A stretch of 35,657 nucleotides of DNA from Caulobacteraceae bacterium (GCA_025359665.1 JANYFU010000410.1:1-35657), one strand, 5' to 3'; counted from the stretch's first letter, positions 11,020 through 20,050 are shown. Numbers and translations: made by a program. Notes: generated from the sequence alone by a model not told the origin.

Positions 11020-11979
11020 CTAGGCCTTCACTTGATTGCGCAGCAGCAGGCGCGCCAGCGCAAGAACGATGAAGGTGATCACAAACAAAAGCAGACCGAG
11101 CGCGATCAACGACGACGATTGCAGACCACTGGCTTCATTGAATTCGTTGGCGATCGTCGAGGCGATCGTCGAACCGGAGTCGAACATGCCTTTCGGAAAT
11201 CCGTGCGAATTGCCGATGATGAAGGTCACGGCCATCGTCTCGCCCAAGGCGCGCCCAAGTCCAAGCATCACGGCGCCAATCGCCCCGCGTTGGACGTAGG
11301 GAAGGGTAACTTTCATCACGACTTCGCCTGTCGTGGCGCCCAAGCCATAGGCGCTTTCGCGAACTTGAGCGGGTACCGTGCTGAGCAACTCCCGCAAGGT
11401 CGCCGCCATGAACGGTAGGATCATGATCGCCAAGATGATCGAAGCCGCCAGAATGCCCGATCCGTTGGGGATTCCCGAGAACACCGTCTCCCAGATACTA
11501 CCCGCAGGGGCCGCACTCATCAGAGGTGTTTCGACGTGGCTGGCGAAGAACGGGGCGAATACGAACAGTCCCCACATGCCGTAGACAATCGAGGGAATGC
11601 CGGCGAGTAGTTCCACCGCCGTGCCGATGGGACGGCGAAGGAAGGTTGGACATAGTTCGACCAGAAAGAAAGCCACGCCGCCCGCGACCGGCAGGGCCAT
11701 CAGCAGGGCAAGGGCGGAAGTAAGCAGGGTTCCGACAATCGGGCCGGCCGCGCCATAAACCTCATGCTCGGGATTCGGGTCCCACGTGACGCCGGTGATG
11801 AAATCCAGTCCGAATTTGGAAAACGCCGGCCACCCCCCGATCGTCAGGGCGACCAGCACCCCTCCGAGGGCGATGAGCAACATCGTGGCGGCGCCAAAAC
11901 ACAGCCCCTCGAAGATCGGCTCGAAGGCGAAACCATGAGGGGTCGAGCGGCGGCGCACAGCGTTCAACTCTATCGACAT
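11020..11979 (-). CDS. pstC: Phosphate ABC transporter permease PstC
   Basis: GIPSIVYGMWGLFVF, LGLGRALGETMAVTFIIGNS. Confidence 0.95.
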   Translation of the reverse strand: MSIELNAVRRRSTPHGFAFEPIFEGLCFGAATMLLIALGGVLVALTIGGWPAFSKFGLDFITGVTWDPNPEHEVYGAAGPIVGTLLTSALALLMALPVAGGVAFFLVELCPTFLRRPIGTAVELLAGIPSIVYGMWGLFVFAPFFASHVETPLMSAAPAGSIWETVFSGIPNGSGILAASIILAIMILPFMAATLRELLSTVPAQVRESAYGLGATTGEVVMKVTLPYVQRGAIGAVMLGLGRALGETMAVTFIIGNSHGFPKGMFDSGSTIASTIANEFNEASGLQSSSLIALGLLLFVITFIVLALARLLLRNQVKA

Positions 11980-12020
11980 TGACCCTCTCGAACAGATCTC
12001 AGGCGCCAGGAAACATCAAC

Positions 12021-12061
12021 GAGGGGAGGCCGCCACTGACTGGCCGCCGCAGTCTCCCCTC
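12021..12061 (-). promoter_or_regulatory. Intercistronic stem-loop between pstS and pstC
   Basis: GAGGGGAG ... CTCCCCTC outer stem with inner GGCCGCC/GGCGGCC complementarity in the 92-nt gap between the pstS stop and pstC start. Confidence 0.55.
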
Positions 12062-12071
12062 AGGTCTTGAG

Positions 12072-13109
12072 TCAGGGATAAACCGGCTTCCCGTTCGGGC
12101 CAACAATCGACTTCCAGGACTTGCGGACCAGCGCCTTCACCGGATCGGGCAGGGTAACGTAGTCAAGCCCGGCGGCGGCCCCGTCGCCATTTTTGTAGGC
12201 CCAATCAAAGAACGACAGGACGTCGTGGCCCGACTGGGCGTTGGTCTGTTTGCTGTGCATCAGGATGAAGGTCGCGCCCGTGATTGGCCAGGCGTTCGCG
12301 CCAGGCTGATCGAGGAGGAGGAGGTAGAAGCCCGGGGCCGCATTCCACTTGGCGCCGGCCGCCGCCGCCGCGAAATTGGCGGCGGTCGGCATGACCCATT
12401 TGCCAGCCTTATTGCGCATGACCGCATAGTCCATGTTGTTCTGCTTGGCGTAGGCGTATTCGACATAGCCGATCGCGCCAGTGGTTTGTTTCACGAAGGC
12501 CGCGACACCATCATTGCCTTTGCCGCCAAGACCCGCGGGCCAATTCACGGCGTCATTGGCGCCCGGTCCGGCCTGCCATTTCGGTTCTTCCATGCTCAGG
12601 TAGCTGGTGAACAGGAAACTGGTGCCCGACCCGTCAGACCGATGCACCACGGTGATCGGCAGGTTCGGGAGCGCGACGCCCTTGTTCCAGGAGGCGATCA
12701 CCGGATCGTTCCATTTCTTGATCAGGCCGAGATAGATGTCCGCGAGCACCTGTCCGGTGAGGCGGACCTGGCCGGCCTTGATGCCGGGGAGGTTCATCAC
12801 CGGAACGACGCCGCCGACCACTGTCGGGAACTGCTGAAGGCCGTTAGCCGCCAGTTCCGCCGACGTCATCGGCTTGTCGGATGCGCCAAAATCCACGGTG
12901 TTGGCGATAATTTGCTTTTTGCCGCCGCCCGAGCCAATGGCTTGATAATTGAGCGCGTTGTTGGTCTGGGCCTTATAGGCCTCGGCCCACTTCGCGTAGA
13001 CCGGCGCGGGGAAGGTGGCGCCCGCGCCCGAGATGTTCGCAGCGACAGCCATACCGGCTCCGGCGACCATGGCTGTCACCGCGGCCGCGGTGACGATTGT
13101 CTTGATCAT
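12072..13109 (-). CDS. pstS: Phosphate ABC transporter substrate-binding protein PstS
   Basis: Signal peptide, then ISGAGATFPAPVYAKWAEAYK, GSGGGKKQI, FGASDKPM, VVHRSDGSGTSFLFTSYLS. Confidence 0.96.
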   Translation of the reverse strand: MIKTIVTAAAVTAMVAGAGMAVAANISGAGATFPAPVYAKWAEAYKAQTNNALNYQAIGSGGGKKQIIANTVDFGASDKPMTSAELAANGLQQFPTVVGGVVPVMNLPGIKAGQVRLTGQVLADIYLGLIKKWNDPVIASWNKGVALPNLPITVVHRSDGSGTSFLFTSYLSMEEPKWQAGPGANDAVNWPAGLGGKGNDGVAAFVKQTTGAIGYVEYAYAKQNNMDYAVMRNKAGKWVMPTAANFAAAAAGAKWNAAPGFYLLLLDQPGANAWPITGATFILMHSKQTNAQSGHDVLSFFDWAYKNGDGAAAGLDYVTLPDPVKALVRKSWKSIVGPNGKPVYP

Positions 13110-13153
13110 GATAGTCTCCCGAATCGAGCCGACCCTCGGGCCGCTCGCGTTTT

Positions 13154-13192
13154 TGTGACCTTAGCGATGACGCTTGTAGGTTTCGTGACAAT
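13154..13192 (-). promoter_or_regulatory. Possible Pho box upstream of pstS
   Basis: Minus strand TTGTCACGAAACCTACAAGCGTCATCGCTAAGGTCAC carries three TGTCA-like half-sites; spacing is imperfect. Confidence 0.35.
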
Positions 13193-13223
13193 CGCCCGGT
13201 GCGTCCGGATGCGGGCGATTCTG

Positions 13224-13264
13224 AAAAACGCGCCGTGGTCTATATTCCGATCGACCACGGCGCC
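13224..13264 (-). terminator. Rho-independent terminator after the porin gene
   Basis: Minus strand GGCGCCGTGGTC-loop-GACCACGGCGCG followed by TTTTT; 11-bp perfect stem just downstream of the porin stop. Confidence 0.8.
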
Positions 13265-13275
13265 AAAAATCAACT

Positions 13276-14730
13276 CTAGAACTTAACCTGGGTAAAGAGA
13301 CCGACCTCGTCGTAGGTTCCCTTGCCCGCGGTCGCGCCTGTCGGGATACCAATGAAGCCATTTCCCGTCGAGAACGAGCCGTTGACCACTTCGTCGCGCT
13401 TGTAGACGATGGCAAAATCGAGGGGTCCAATTGGTTTGTAGGAGACGCCGATATTGAAATAATTGTCGTTTTCGCCGGGAACAGTATTGGCCTTGGGCTT
13501 TACCCACTCGTATTTGCCGAAGGCGGCAATCTTTGGCGTGAAGTTGTATGAGGCAAACACGGAGTAGCCGTCGGTGGTGTTGGTCTTCGCCGGATTGGAT
13601 TGAGTGACGTCCGCCCAGTAGCGAGCGTAGAGATATTCAAAACCGAGGCGAACTTTTGGGGTCGTGTAGGCGATCAAAGCGTTGAACCGCTCGGCGTCAT
13701 GGAAAGTTGGAACGTTCTCGACGGCCTTGCCGAGTTTTCCGTCGTAGCCGCCAACTGCAACGGTGACGTTCTTGTAGGTGGCGCTGAGGCGACCTTCCAC
13801 GTCCACAGCGTTGGTTCGGTTCACATTTCCAAGAGAAGGCTGACGATAGCCTTCGCCATCCACGACCGAAATCGCATAGCTGACGATGTGATTGAGGAAA
13901 TTGCCATATACGTGCACGCCCCAATCCGCGGATGTGCCGAACTTGGTGCGATCGATGAGGGTTTGCTCCACATAGCGATAGCCATAGATCCCTTCAACGA
14001 AAGGCACCCAGGGCAAGTCGGCGGAACCGAGGCGGACATTGAGGGCATCGGCGTAGTGCGCCTGAAGATAGGCTTTCTTGATATAAAGTTGTGTCGTTTT
14101 GATCCCACCCGCCGTGTTGGCGCCGCCTGCTTCATTGGCGGTCGGTGAACTTGCTCCGCTCGGAGACGTCAGATTGTTGTCGAAGTTGAAATCGGTTGTG
14201 AAATTGAAGGAGTAAGTGTTGTTGAATTTATGATCGACCACCAGATAGAGGCGCTTGATATCAAAATTCGTGCCGCTTTGACCGCTTTTTCCCGCGCTAT
14301 TCTTGTTGCTGATGTTGGTCGCATCGGCGAACATCGTCGCTCCGACTTTGGTGTCGTTCCACCAGCCGGGCTTGGGCGCGGCCTTCTTGGTGGCGGTGTC
14401 GACCTGCGTCGGGATGGTCAGGATTTGCGATTGCTCCGCCTGCACCTGCGTCGCCGCGGCCTGAGCGGTGGATTGAGCCGCTTGGGCCTGGGATTGGGCG
14501 GCTTGAGCCTGGACCTGAGTTTGCTGTTGCGCTTGCGCCTGCGCGTCAAGCCGCGCGGTCAAGGCTTGTAGCTGGGCTTTTAGATTCTGAACCTCTCCTT
14601 GGAGCTCCAAGGTTTCCTTTGATGGGGTAGCGGGGTGTTTGTGATGGATGGGCTTCGCCTCGACAGTAGCGCCGGACATAACAATGGCGCCCAATGCCGC
14701 GCCAGCGACCAGGGCGTTGCGCTTTCTCAT
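13276..14730 (-). CDS. Porin, phosphate-selective OprO/OprP-like
   Basis: Signal peptide, Ala/Gln-rich coiled-coil segment, alternating beta-barrel segments, C-terminal VKF; divergent family pattern LPWVPFVEGIYGYRYVEQT; next to pstS. Confidence 0.75.
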   Translation of the reverse strand: MRKRNALVAGAALGAIVMSGATVEAKPIHHKHPATPSKETLELQGEVQNLKAQLQALTARLDAQAQAQQQTQVQAQAAQSQAQAAQSTAQAAATQVQAEQSQILTIPTQVDTATKKAAPKPGWWNDTKVGATMFADATNISNKNSAGKSGQSGTNFDIKRLYLVVDHKFNNTYSFNFTTDFNFDNNLTSPSGASSPTANEAGGANTAGGIKTTQLYIKKAYLQAHYADALNVRLGSADLPWVPFVEGIYGYRYVEQTLIDRTKFGTSADWGVHVYGNFLNHIVSYAISVVDGEGYRQPSLGNVNRTNAVDVEGRLSATYKNVTVAVGGYDGKLGKAVENVPTFHDAERFNALIAYTTPKVRLGFEYLYARYWADVTQSNPAKTNTTDGYSVFASYNFTPKIAAFGKYEWVKPKANTVPGENDNYFNIGVSYKPIGPLDFAIVYKRDEVVNGSFSTGNGFIGIPTGATAGKGTYDEVGLFTQVKF

Positions 14731-14791
14731 TCTTGGGTTCCTTACCGATGGCGGCCCTCCAAATGGCCACCCTTCCGTGGCCGGAGCATCT

Positions 14792-14820
14792 AGTCACGTT
14801 GTGCGACAGTTTTGTGAATC
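14792..14820 (-). promoter_or_regulatory. Possible Pho box upstream of the porin gene
   Basis: Minus strand GATTCAC-AAAA-CTGTCGC-ACAA-CGTGACT: 7-4-7-4-7 spacing, with the middle unit close to CTGTCAY. Confidence 0.35.
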
Positions 14821-14959
14821 GGACCTTTTTGGACCTGTGCCTGCCCGCCGTTTGAGGCGGGCCGTTGCCTAATTGCCACCGGGTCCTTAATGGCGCTGTC
14901 ATAATCGACACGTCGCCGCCTGACTACGGGCGGCGGCGATACCCTGGAGGATTGATCCC

Positions 14960-15967
14960 TTGGCTCTGCCGCCCGTGCTTCGTGACCGTCTACGCCTGCC
15001 GGTGATCGCCTCGCCGCTTTTCATCGTGTCAGGCCCCGATCTGGTGATCGCCCAGTGTAAGGCCGGCGTCGTGGGGTCCTTCCCGTCTCTAAACGCCCGG
15101 CCCCTATCGCAACTGGACGAGTGGCTGGCGCGAATCACCGAGGAACTCGCGGCCTGGGACAAGGCCAATCCGGACACGCCGGCGGCGCCATTTGCCGTCA
15201 ATCAAATCGTCCACAAGACCAACAACCGCCTCGAGGACGACGTCGAACTCTGCGCCAAATATAAGGTCCCGGTGGTCATCACCTCGCTGGGCGCCCGCGA
15301 GGATGTCAACGCCGCTGTCCACGGTTGGGGCGGCGTGATTCTCCACGACGTGATTTCCAACTTCTTCGCTCACAAGGCGATCGAAAAGGGTGCCGACGGC
15401 CTGATTCCCGTCGCGGCGGGCGCGGGTGGTCATGCTGGACGGCTGTCACCCTTCGCGATGGTCCAGGAGCTCAGAGAGTGGTTTGACGGCCCCATCGCCC
15501 TGTCGGGCGCGATCGCCAATGGCGCCGCCATATTGGCGGCCCAGGCCATGGGCGCGGATCTCGCCTATATCGGCTCGGCCTTCATCGCCACCAAGGAAGC
15601 CAACGCCGTCCCTGGCTACAAGGAGATGATCGTCGAGCGTGGCGGCGAAGACATTATCTACACCAACCTCTTCACTGGGATTCACGGCAACTATCTACGG
15701 CCCAGCGTCGAGCGCGCCGGACTTGACCCGGACAACCTGCCACAGGCCGATCCCTCCAAGATGAACTTCGCCTCCGGCGGCAACCAGGACGCCAAGGCCT
15801 GGAAGGATATCTGGGGGTGCGGCCAGGGCATCGGCGCGGTGAAGGAAGTGCTGGGCGCCGGCGATCTGGTGGCTCGCCTGGCCGCCGAATATGAGGCGGC
15901 CAAGGCTTCCCTGGCGACAAAGACCGGCTACACGGCCGGCAAGACGCTGTCATTCATGGATGCCTAA
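14960..15967 (+). CDS. Nitronate monooxygenase (2-nitropropane dioxygenase-like)
   Basis: TTG start. LPVIASPLFIVSGPDLVIAQCKAGVVGSFPSLNAR, GAGGHAGRLSPFAMVQELR, IGSAFIATKEANAVPGYKEMIVE. Confidence 0.9.
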   Translation: MALPPVLRDRLRLPVIASPLFIVSGPDLVIAQCKAGVVGSFPSLNARPLSQLDEWLARITEELAAWDKANPDTPAAPFAVNQIVHKTNNRLEDDVELCAKYKVPVVITSLGAREDVNAAVHGWGGVILHDVISNFFAHKAIEKGADGLIPVAAGAGGHAGRLSPFAMVQELREWFDGPIALSGAIANGAAILAAQAMGADLAYIGSAFIATKEANAVPGYKEMIVERGGEDIIYTNLFTGIHGNYLRPSVERAGLDPDNLPQADPSKMNFASGGNQDAKAWKDIWGCGQGIGAVKEVLGAGDLVARLAAEYEAAKASLATKTGYTAGKTLSFMDA

Positions 15968-16048
15968 GGCCGGGATCTGAAGAGCGGAAACCGGCCCAGC
16001 TTTCATCGGACCGAAATTGAGTAGGCTTGAAGAACCACCGGGACAGGT

Positions 16049-16076
16049 AGATAGTTAGGTTAACTAATAACTATCT
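16049..16076. promoter_or_regulatory. Probable MarR operator
   Basis: AGATAGTTA-ggttaactaa-TAACTATCT, 9-bp perfect arms with internal TAGTTAGGTTAACTA, ending 8 bp before the MarR start codon. Confidence 0.75.
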
Positions 16077-16084
16077 GACTGCCC

Positions 16085-16537
16085 ATGACCTCGCTCAACC
16101 CCGATCTAGAAGATGACGTGCTCGGACTGGCCGAGGCTCTCCGCCCCGCGCTGTTGCGCGTGTCTCGCCGACTGCGGCAGGAAGCCTTGAAGGCCGGTGT
16201 TTCGGCGCTCGACGCTCAGCTTCTGATGATCATCTGCAAAAACCCCGGAATCGGTGGCGCTGAACTCGCCGAGCGGGAACAGATGACCAGGCCTTCGATG
16301 AGCGCCCAGCTGAAGCGCCTTGAGGCGACAGGTTGGATCGCGCGCGATCCAACCTGCGAAGCGGATCGACGAAGGGTCGGTGTCCGGCTGACCGCGAACG
16401 GGGAGTTCGCCTTGGAGGCGATCCGTCGCCGACGGAATGACTGGCTCGCGGCGCGTCTCGCGGACCTTTCGCCGGAGGCTCGGAGAGCCCTGGACGCGGC
16501 TGTGGGACATTTGGCGCGATTGGCGGATGTCATCTGA
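16085..16537 (+). CDS. MarR family transcriptional regulator
   Basis: wHTH pattern NPGIGGAELAEREQMTRPSMSAQLKRLEATGWIARDPTCEADRRRVGVRLTANG. Confidence 0.88.
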   Translation: MTSLNPDLEDDVLGLAEALRPALLRVSRRLRQEALKAGVSALDAQLLMIICKNPGIGGAELAEREQMTRPSMSAQLKRLEATGWIARDPTCEADRRRVGVRLTANGEFALEAIRRRRNDWLAARLADLSPEARRALDAAVGHLARLADVI

Positions 16538-17988
16538 TGGACGACGCCGCGCCAGTTCACGCCGCCGTCGGCGCCGATCCGGCGGTCGACGTCCAGCAGC
16601 CATTTTCATCGCTTGTCCCGGCCATCATCGGCGCGGCTCTGATGATGCAAACCCTGAACGCCACGGTTCTGGCCAACGCTCTGCCGACCATGGCGCGCTC
16701 GCTGCGGGAGGATCCCGTCCATCTCAACACGGCCATCACTGTCTATCTTCTAGCCGCCGCGATCTTCCTGCCGATCAGCGGTTGGGCGGCTGACCGGTTC
16801 GGCGCCAAGAAGGTCTTCCTGTTCGCGATCGTCGGCTATGCTTCGGCCTGCGCTGGCTGTGGATTCGCGCGCACCTTGCCGCAACTTTTGATGGCGCGGT
16901 TTTGCGCCGGGGCGGCGGGCGCGATGATGGGTCCAGTAGGGCGTCTGGTCCTGCTCCGATCCACGCCGAAGCATGATCTGGTGCGCGCCATGTCCGTCCT
17001 GACCATGCCGGCTCTTCTGGGGCCGGTGCTCGGGCCACCTATCGGCGGACTGATCGTCACCTACGGTTCCTGGCGCTGGATTTTCTTTCTCAACCTGCCC
17101 CTAGCGCTTCTCGGTGTAGTTCTAGTGACGCGATTTATTCCAAACGTGCGCGAGGAAGGCGTCAGGCCTCTGGATTGGATCGGCCTCATCCTGACCGGCG
17201 TGGGCATGGCCGGAGTGGTCTATGGTTTCGAGAATCTTGGTCGTGACGGCCTGCCCGCCTGGGTGGTGGCGGCGATGATGGGTGTCGGGGGCCTGTGCCT
17301 GGCCGCCTACGTATGGCATGCGCGTCGCGTCGAGCACGCCATACTCGACTTGGACTTGCTGAAGATCCGAACCTTTACGGCGTCCGTTGTCGGCGGGGCG
17401 TTCATGCGCATGGGAATGGGCGCCTCGCCCTTTCTGCTGGCGCTGCTGCTGCAGGTCGCCCTCGGACTATCCGCCCTTCAGGCGGGGCTGATGACTTTCG
17501 CCAGCGCCGCCGCGGCTCTGGTCATGAAGACCTGCGCGCCGCCAATTTTGGCCCGCTTCGGGTTTAAACTGACGTTGAGTGTCAATTCCGTGATCGTGGC
17601 TTTTACATTCATGGCCTACGCTCTTTTCAACCCGGCGACGCCCCATTGGGTAGTCTATGGCACGTTGCTGACTGGCGGCTTCTTTCGATCGCTGCAATTC
17701 ACCAGCCTCAACGGGATGGCGTTCGCAGACATTGATTCCGCGCAGATGAGCCGCGCCTCGACGATGTCCACCATGGGGCAACAGCTGGCGCAGAGCATCG
17801 GGATCGGCTTTGCCGCCACTCTTCTGCGTCTGTTGATGGCGCACGCTCACGCCAGCCACCTAACGGCCACGGCTATCGCACCTGTTTTCCTGGCTATCGG
17901 CGGTGTCGCTCTGATCTCGACGCTGTTCTTCGTTGGGTTGCCGACCAACGCGGGCGCGGGGCTACACGGCGTCCGTCGCCGCCAATAG
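16537..17988 (+). CDS. MFS transporter, DHA2/EmrB-type drug efflux
   Basis: LNATVLANALPTMARSLREDPVHLNTAITVYLLAAAIFLPISGWAADRFGAKKVF; GPVLGPPIGGLIVTYGSWRWIFFLNLPLALLG; 1-nt overlap with marR. Confidence 0.92.
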   Translation: MDDAAPVHAAVGADPAVDVQQPFSSLVPAIIGAALMMQTLNATVLANALPTMARSLREDPVHLNTAITVYLLAAAIFLPISGWAADRFGAKKVFLFAIVGYASACAGCGFARTLPQLLMARFCAGAAGAMMGPVGRLVLLRSTPKHDLVRAMSVLTMPALLGPVLGPPIGGLIVTYGSWRWIFFLNLPLALLGVVLVTRFIPNVREEGVRPLDWIGLILTGVGMAGVVYGFENLGRDGLPAWVVAAMMGVGGLCLAAYVWHARRVEHAILDLDLLKIRTFTASVVGGAFMRMGMGASPFLLALLLQVALGLSALQAGLMTFASAAAALVMKTCAPPILARFGFKLTLSVNSVIVAFTFMAYALFNPATPHWVVYGTLLTGGFFRSLQFTSLNGMAFADIDSAQMSRASTMSTMGQQLAQSIGIGFAATLLRLLMAHAHASHLTATAIAPVFLAIGGVALISTLFFVGLPTNAGAGLHGVRRRQ

Positions 17989-17991
17989 TCC

Positions 17992-18255
17992 TTACAGCTG
18001 AGAGTTCAGAGCGTCTGCTGCCTCTGGATTGGTCCAGCCCGCGGCGCGTCGCCATTTTTCCGCGGCTTCGGCCGCTTCAAGCAAGGCGGTCGCGCGTTGC
18101 TCACAGATGCAAGGGAATCGCTTGCCGTCTGACGATGACCAGCACCGCGCCTCGGAATGGTAGAAATTCGCCAGCTCGCGAGCCGCGACCAGGGTTAATG
18201 GCCCGTGATCGGCTAAAACCGTTCCGGCAATATGCCGAAAGGGCGCGCCGATCAT
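17992..18255 (-). CDS. Small hypothetical protein (87 aa)
   Basis: Complete ORF, ATGA overlap with the upstream gene; no family recognised. Confidence 0.55.
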   Translation of the reverse strand: MIGAPFRHIAGTVLADHGPLTLVAARELANFYHSEARCWSSSDGKRFPCICEQRATALLEAAEAAEKWRRAAGWTNPEAADALNSQL

Positions 18256-18581
18256 GAGCGTGACAGGGCTATATCCAAGGCGCCCCCCAGCACGGACGAG
18301 GCCGTTGGCGTAAGCGCCTCCTCCATAATGCTTTCAACTATCAGCCGGCTCGCTCGACAGGGCGCGAAGGGTTCCTGGATCGCAACGTCCATTGATCGGA
18401 ACAAGCTAGCCCAGGCGACAAGATCGTCCGCCAACCGTTCGGCTAGGACTCTCAGGAACCCAATGTCGCGATCCGCCAGCATTGCCCCGGTTTCGAACCT
18501 TAGGGTGCAGTCTTCGCGGAAATCGAGGATCGAGGCGTCGAGAGCCGCCAATAGCACCCTCGGCTCGTCGGAACTTTGCAT
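18252..18581 (-). CDS. Small hypothetical protein (109 aa from ATG at 18581)
   Basis: The ORF track starts at 18689, but that start lies across the palindromic operators; the internal ATG at 18581 (MQSSDEPRVLLAALDASILDF...) is more plausible. Coupled to the downstream gene. Confidence 0.55.
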   Translation of the reverse strand: MQSSDEPRVLLAALDASILDFREDCTLRFETGAMLADRDIGFLRVLAERLADDLVAWASLFRSMDVAIQEPFAPCRASRLIVESIMEEALTPTASSVLGGALDIALSRS

Positions 18582-18606
18582 ATCGGAGCCTCTTTTGGGC
18601 GGGAGC

Positions 18607-18633
18607 AATAATATTGCATAATGCGATATTATT
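18607..18633. promoter_or_regulatory. Palindromic operator copy 1
   Basis: AATAATATTGCAT-A-ATGCGATATTATT: 13-bp arms with a single mismatch; core TTGCATAATGCGA. Confidence 0.7.
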
Positions 18634-18646
18634 GTCAATCGCGGAA

Positions 18647-18663
18647 AATTGCATAATGCAATT
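18647..18663. promoter_or_regulatory. Palindromic operator copy 2
   Basis: AATTGCAT-A-ATGCAATT: perfect 8-bp arms about a central A. Confidence 0.72.
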
Positions 18664-19513
18664 ATTTTGTTGTTTGCTTCCTGAACCATCTTGCGAAAGG
18701 GCCGCCCCGGTTAGATTCGCGGAATAGAAAATCGAGACGCTGCGAATGCGGCGCTTGAAAAGGGGCGGTGCTTCGGTCCTTCGGGAGACCGATTGGTCCT
18801 GTCTCAGGAGCCTCCATCGGCCGCGTGGCGCCGCTCGTCGAAATGGACGGGCTTTAGCTGGACGGCGCGACCACACACACTCTGGACTTGGCGCTTGAGC
18901 GGTTCTCAGGAGAGGCGCGATGTCGATGGTAGGTCGATCGTAGGGGAGGGGGCTCGTCTGCCGGGGCTTCTGGCTCTCCGGCCAGCGCCTCGGGGCTCAT
19001 CGTCGAATCCGAAGCCCTAGCCTCATCTGTCGCGGCAATCATGAGCCGCTGGACGATATTCCGCCTGGGGCGGGGGCGGCCGACTCAGGGGCGAACATAG
19101 GGCCTAGAGGTGCGCCCCATGGCTGGAGCGCTGCGCACGGCAAGGCCAGTCCGACTTGATGACCGGCTTGCTTTGGGCGGTATGACAGTCGTCGGCTGTG
19201 GAAAGTCGCCAGGATCCCGCCGAATTCGCGTTTGCGATTTCAACATTCACGCGTTGAGAGGTGGTCGGGGTCCCCGACGCGATCGCTGTAGCGGCGGCCA
19301 TTTGCACGCCGCGCCGCTGGTTGGCCTTCTGGCTCGCTAGAACGGGAGCCCCCTATTGGTGGGCGTGTTTGGCCGGCCTATTGCGTTCGGGCTGGCGCCC
19401 CTCGCCGTTGGGTCGCTAGCGGAGCCGTTCTGATGGTGGGCCTTGGCGGCCAGCACTGAACTTAGACTCGGCTTGTCGGCCACCATATGGCGACGACCGC
19501 CGATTTCGGTGAG

Positions 19514-19915
19514 CTAAACCCCTTTTGGACCTTTGCGGCCGCGGGTGGCGTCGGATTTCTTGGGCTCGTCTGGCGGCGATGGTGTCTTCGGGCTCGTTGG
19601 TAGCGGCCGAACGTTATTACCGAAGGTTTTCAGGACCTCGCGAGCCAGGTCTCGCTTGTCCTCGGGCACGGTGGCCCAGATATCGAGAATGTCGCTCGAA
19701 GCCTCATTCGGGTTGACATCCAGCAGGTGGCCAGGCGTCGTGCCCAAAACCGGCGCTAGCCGCCGCAGCCACTTGTCGGACAGCCCTCGCTGTCCCGACT
19801 CAAGTAAGCTGATTACCGCGCCAGTTGTGTCGACGGCCTCGGCTAAATGACCTTGAGTCATGCGACGATATTCGCGCCAAGCGCGAAGAAAATTCTTCTC
19901 GGGTACTCTGGCCAT
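19514..19915 (-). CDS. XRE-family helix-turn-helix transcriptional regulator
   Basis: LRAWREYRRMTQGHLAEAVDTTGAVISLLESGQRGLSDKWLRRLAPVLGTTPGHLLDV is a classic HTH_3 domain; Pro/Lys-rich C-terminal tail. Confidence 0.88.
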   Translation of the reverse strand: MARVPEKNFLRAWREYRRMTQGHLAEAVDTTGAVISLLESGQRGLSDKWLRRLAPVLGTTPGHLLDVNPNEASSDILDIWATVPEDKRDLAREVLKTFGNNVRPLPTSPKTPSPPDEPKKSDATRGRKGPKGV

Positions 19916-20050
19916 CGGGTTTACCTTCCGCGCTGTAAATTGATCAAAGCTGACGATAGATGGCCAATGGAACGGCTATGCGCTCTCCAAATCAAGCGGA
20001 GGCGTTCTTGTCGTTGAGTTGGCGGCTATCGATCTGAGGCTCGAAACATA

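Noticed and set aside
11979-13286. 435-aa + strand ORF
   Set aside because: Antisense to the full length of pstS, a certain gene; typical GC-rich shadow ORF with Arg/Gly/His-rich translation.
18406-18876. 156-aa - strand ORF
   Set aside because: Overlaps the small hypothetical gene in another frame and runs across the palindromic operators; no recognisable family.
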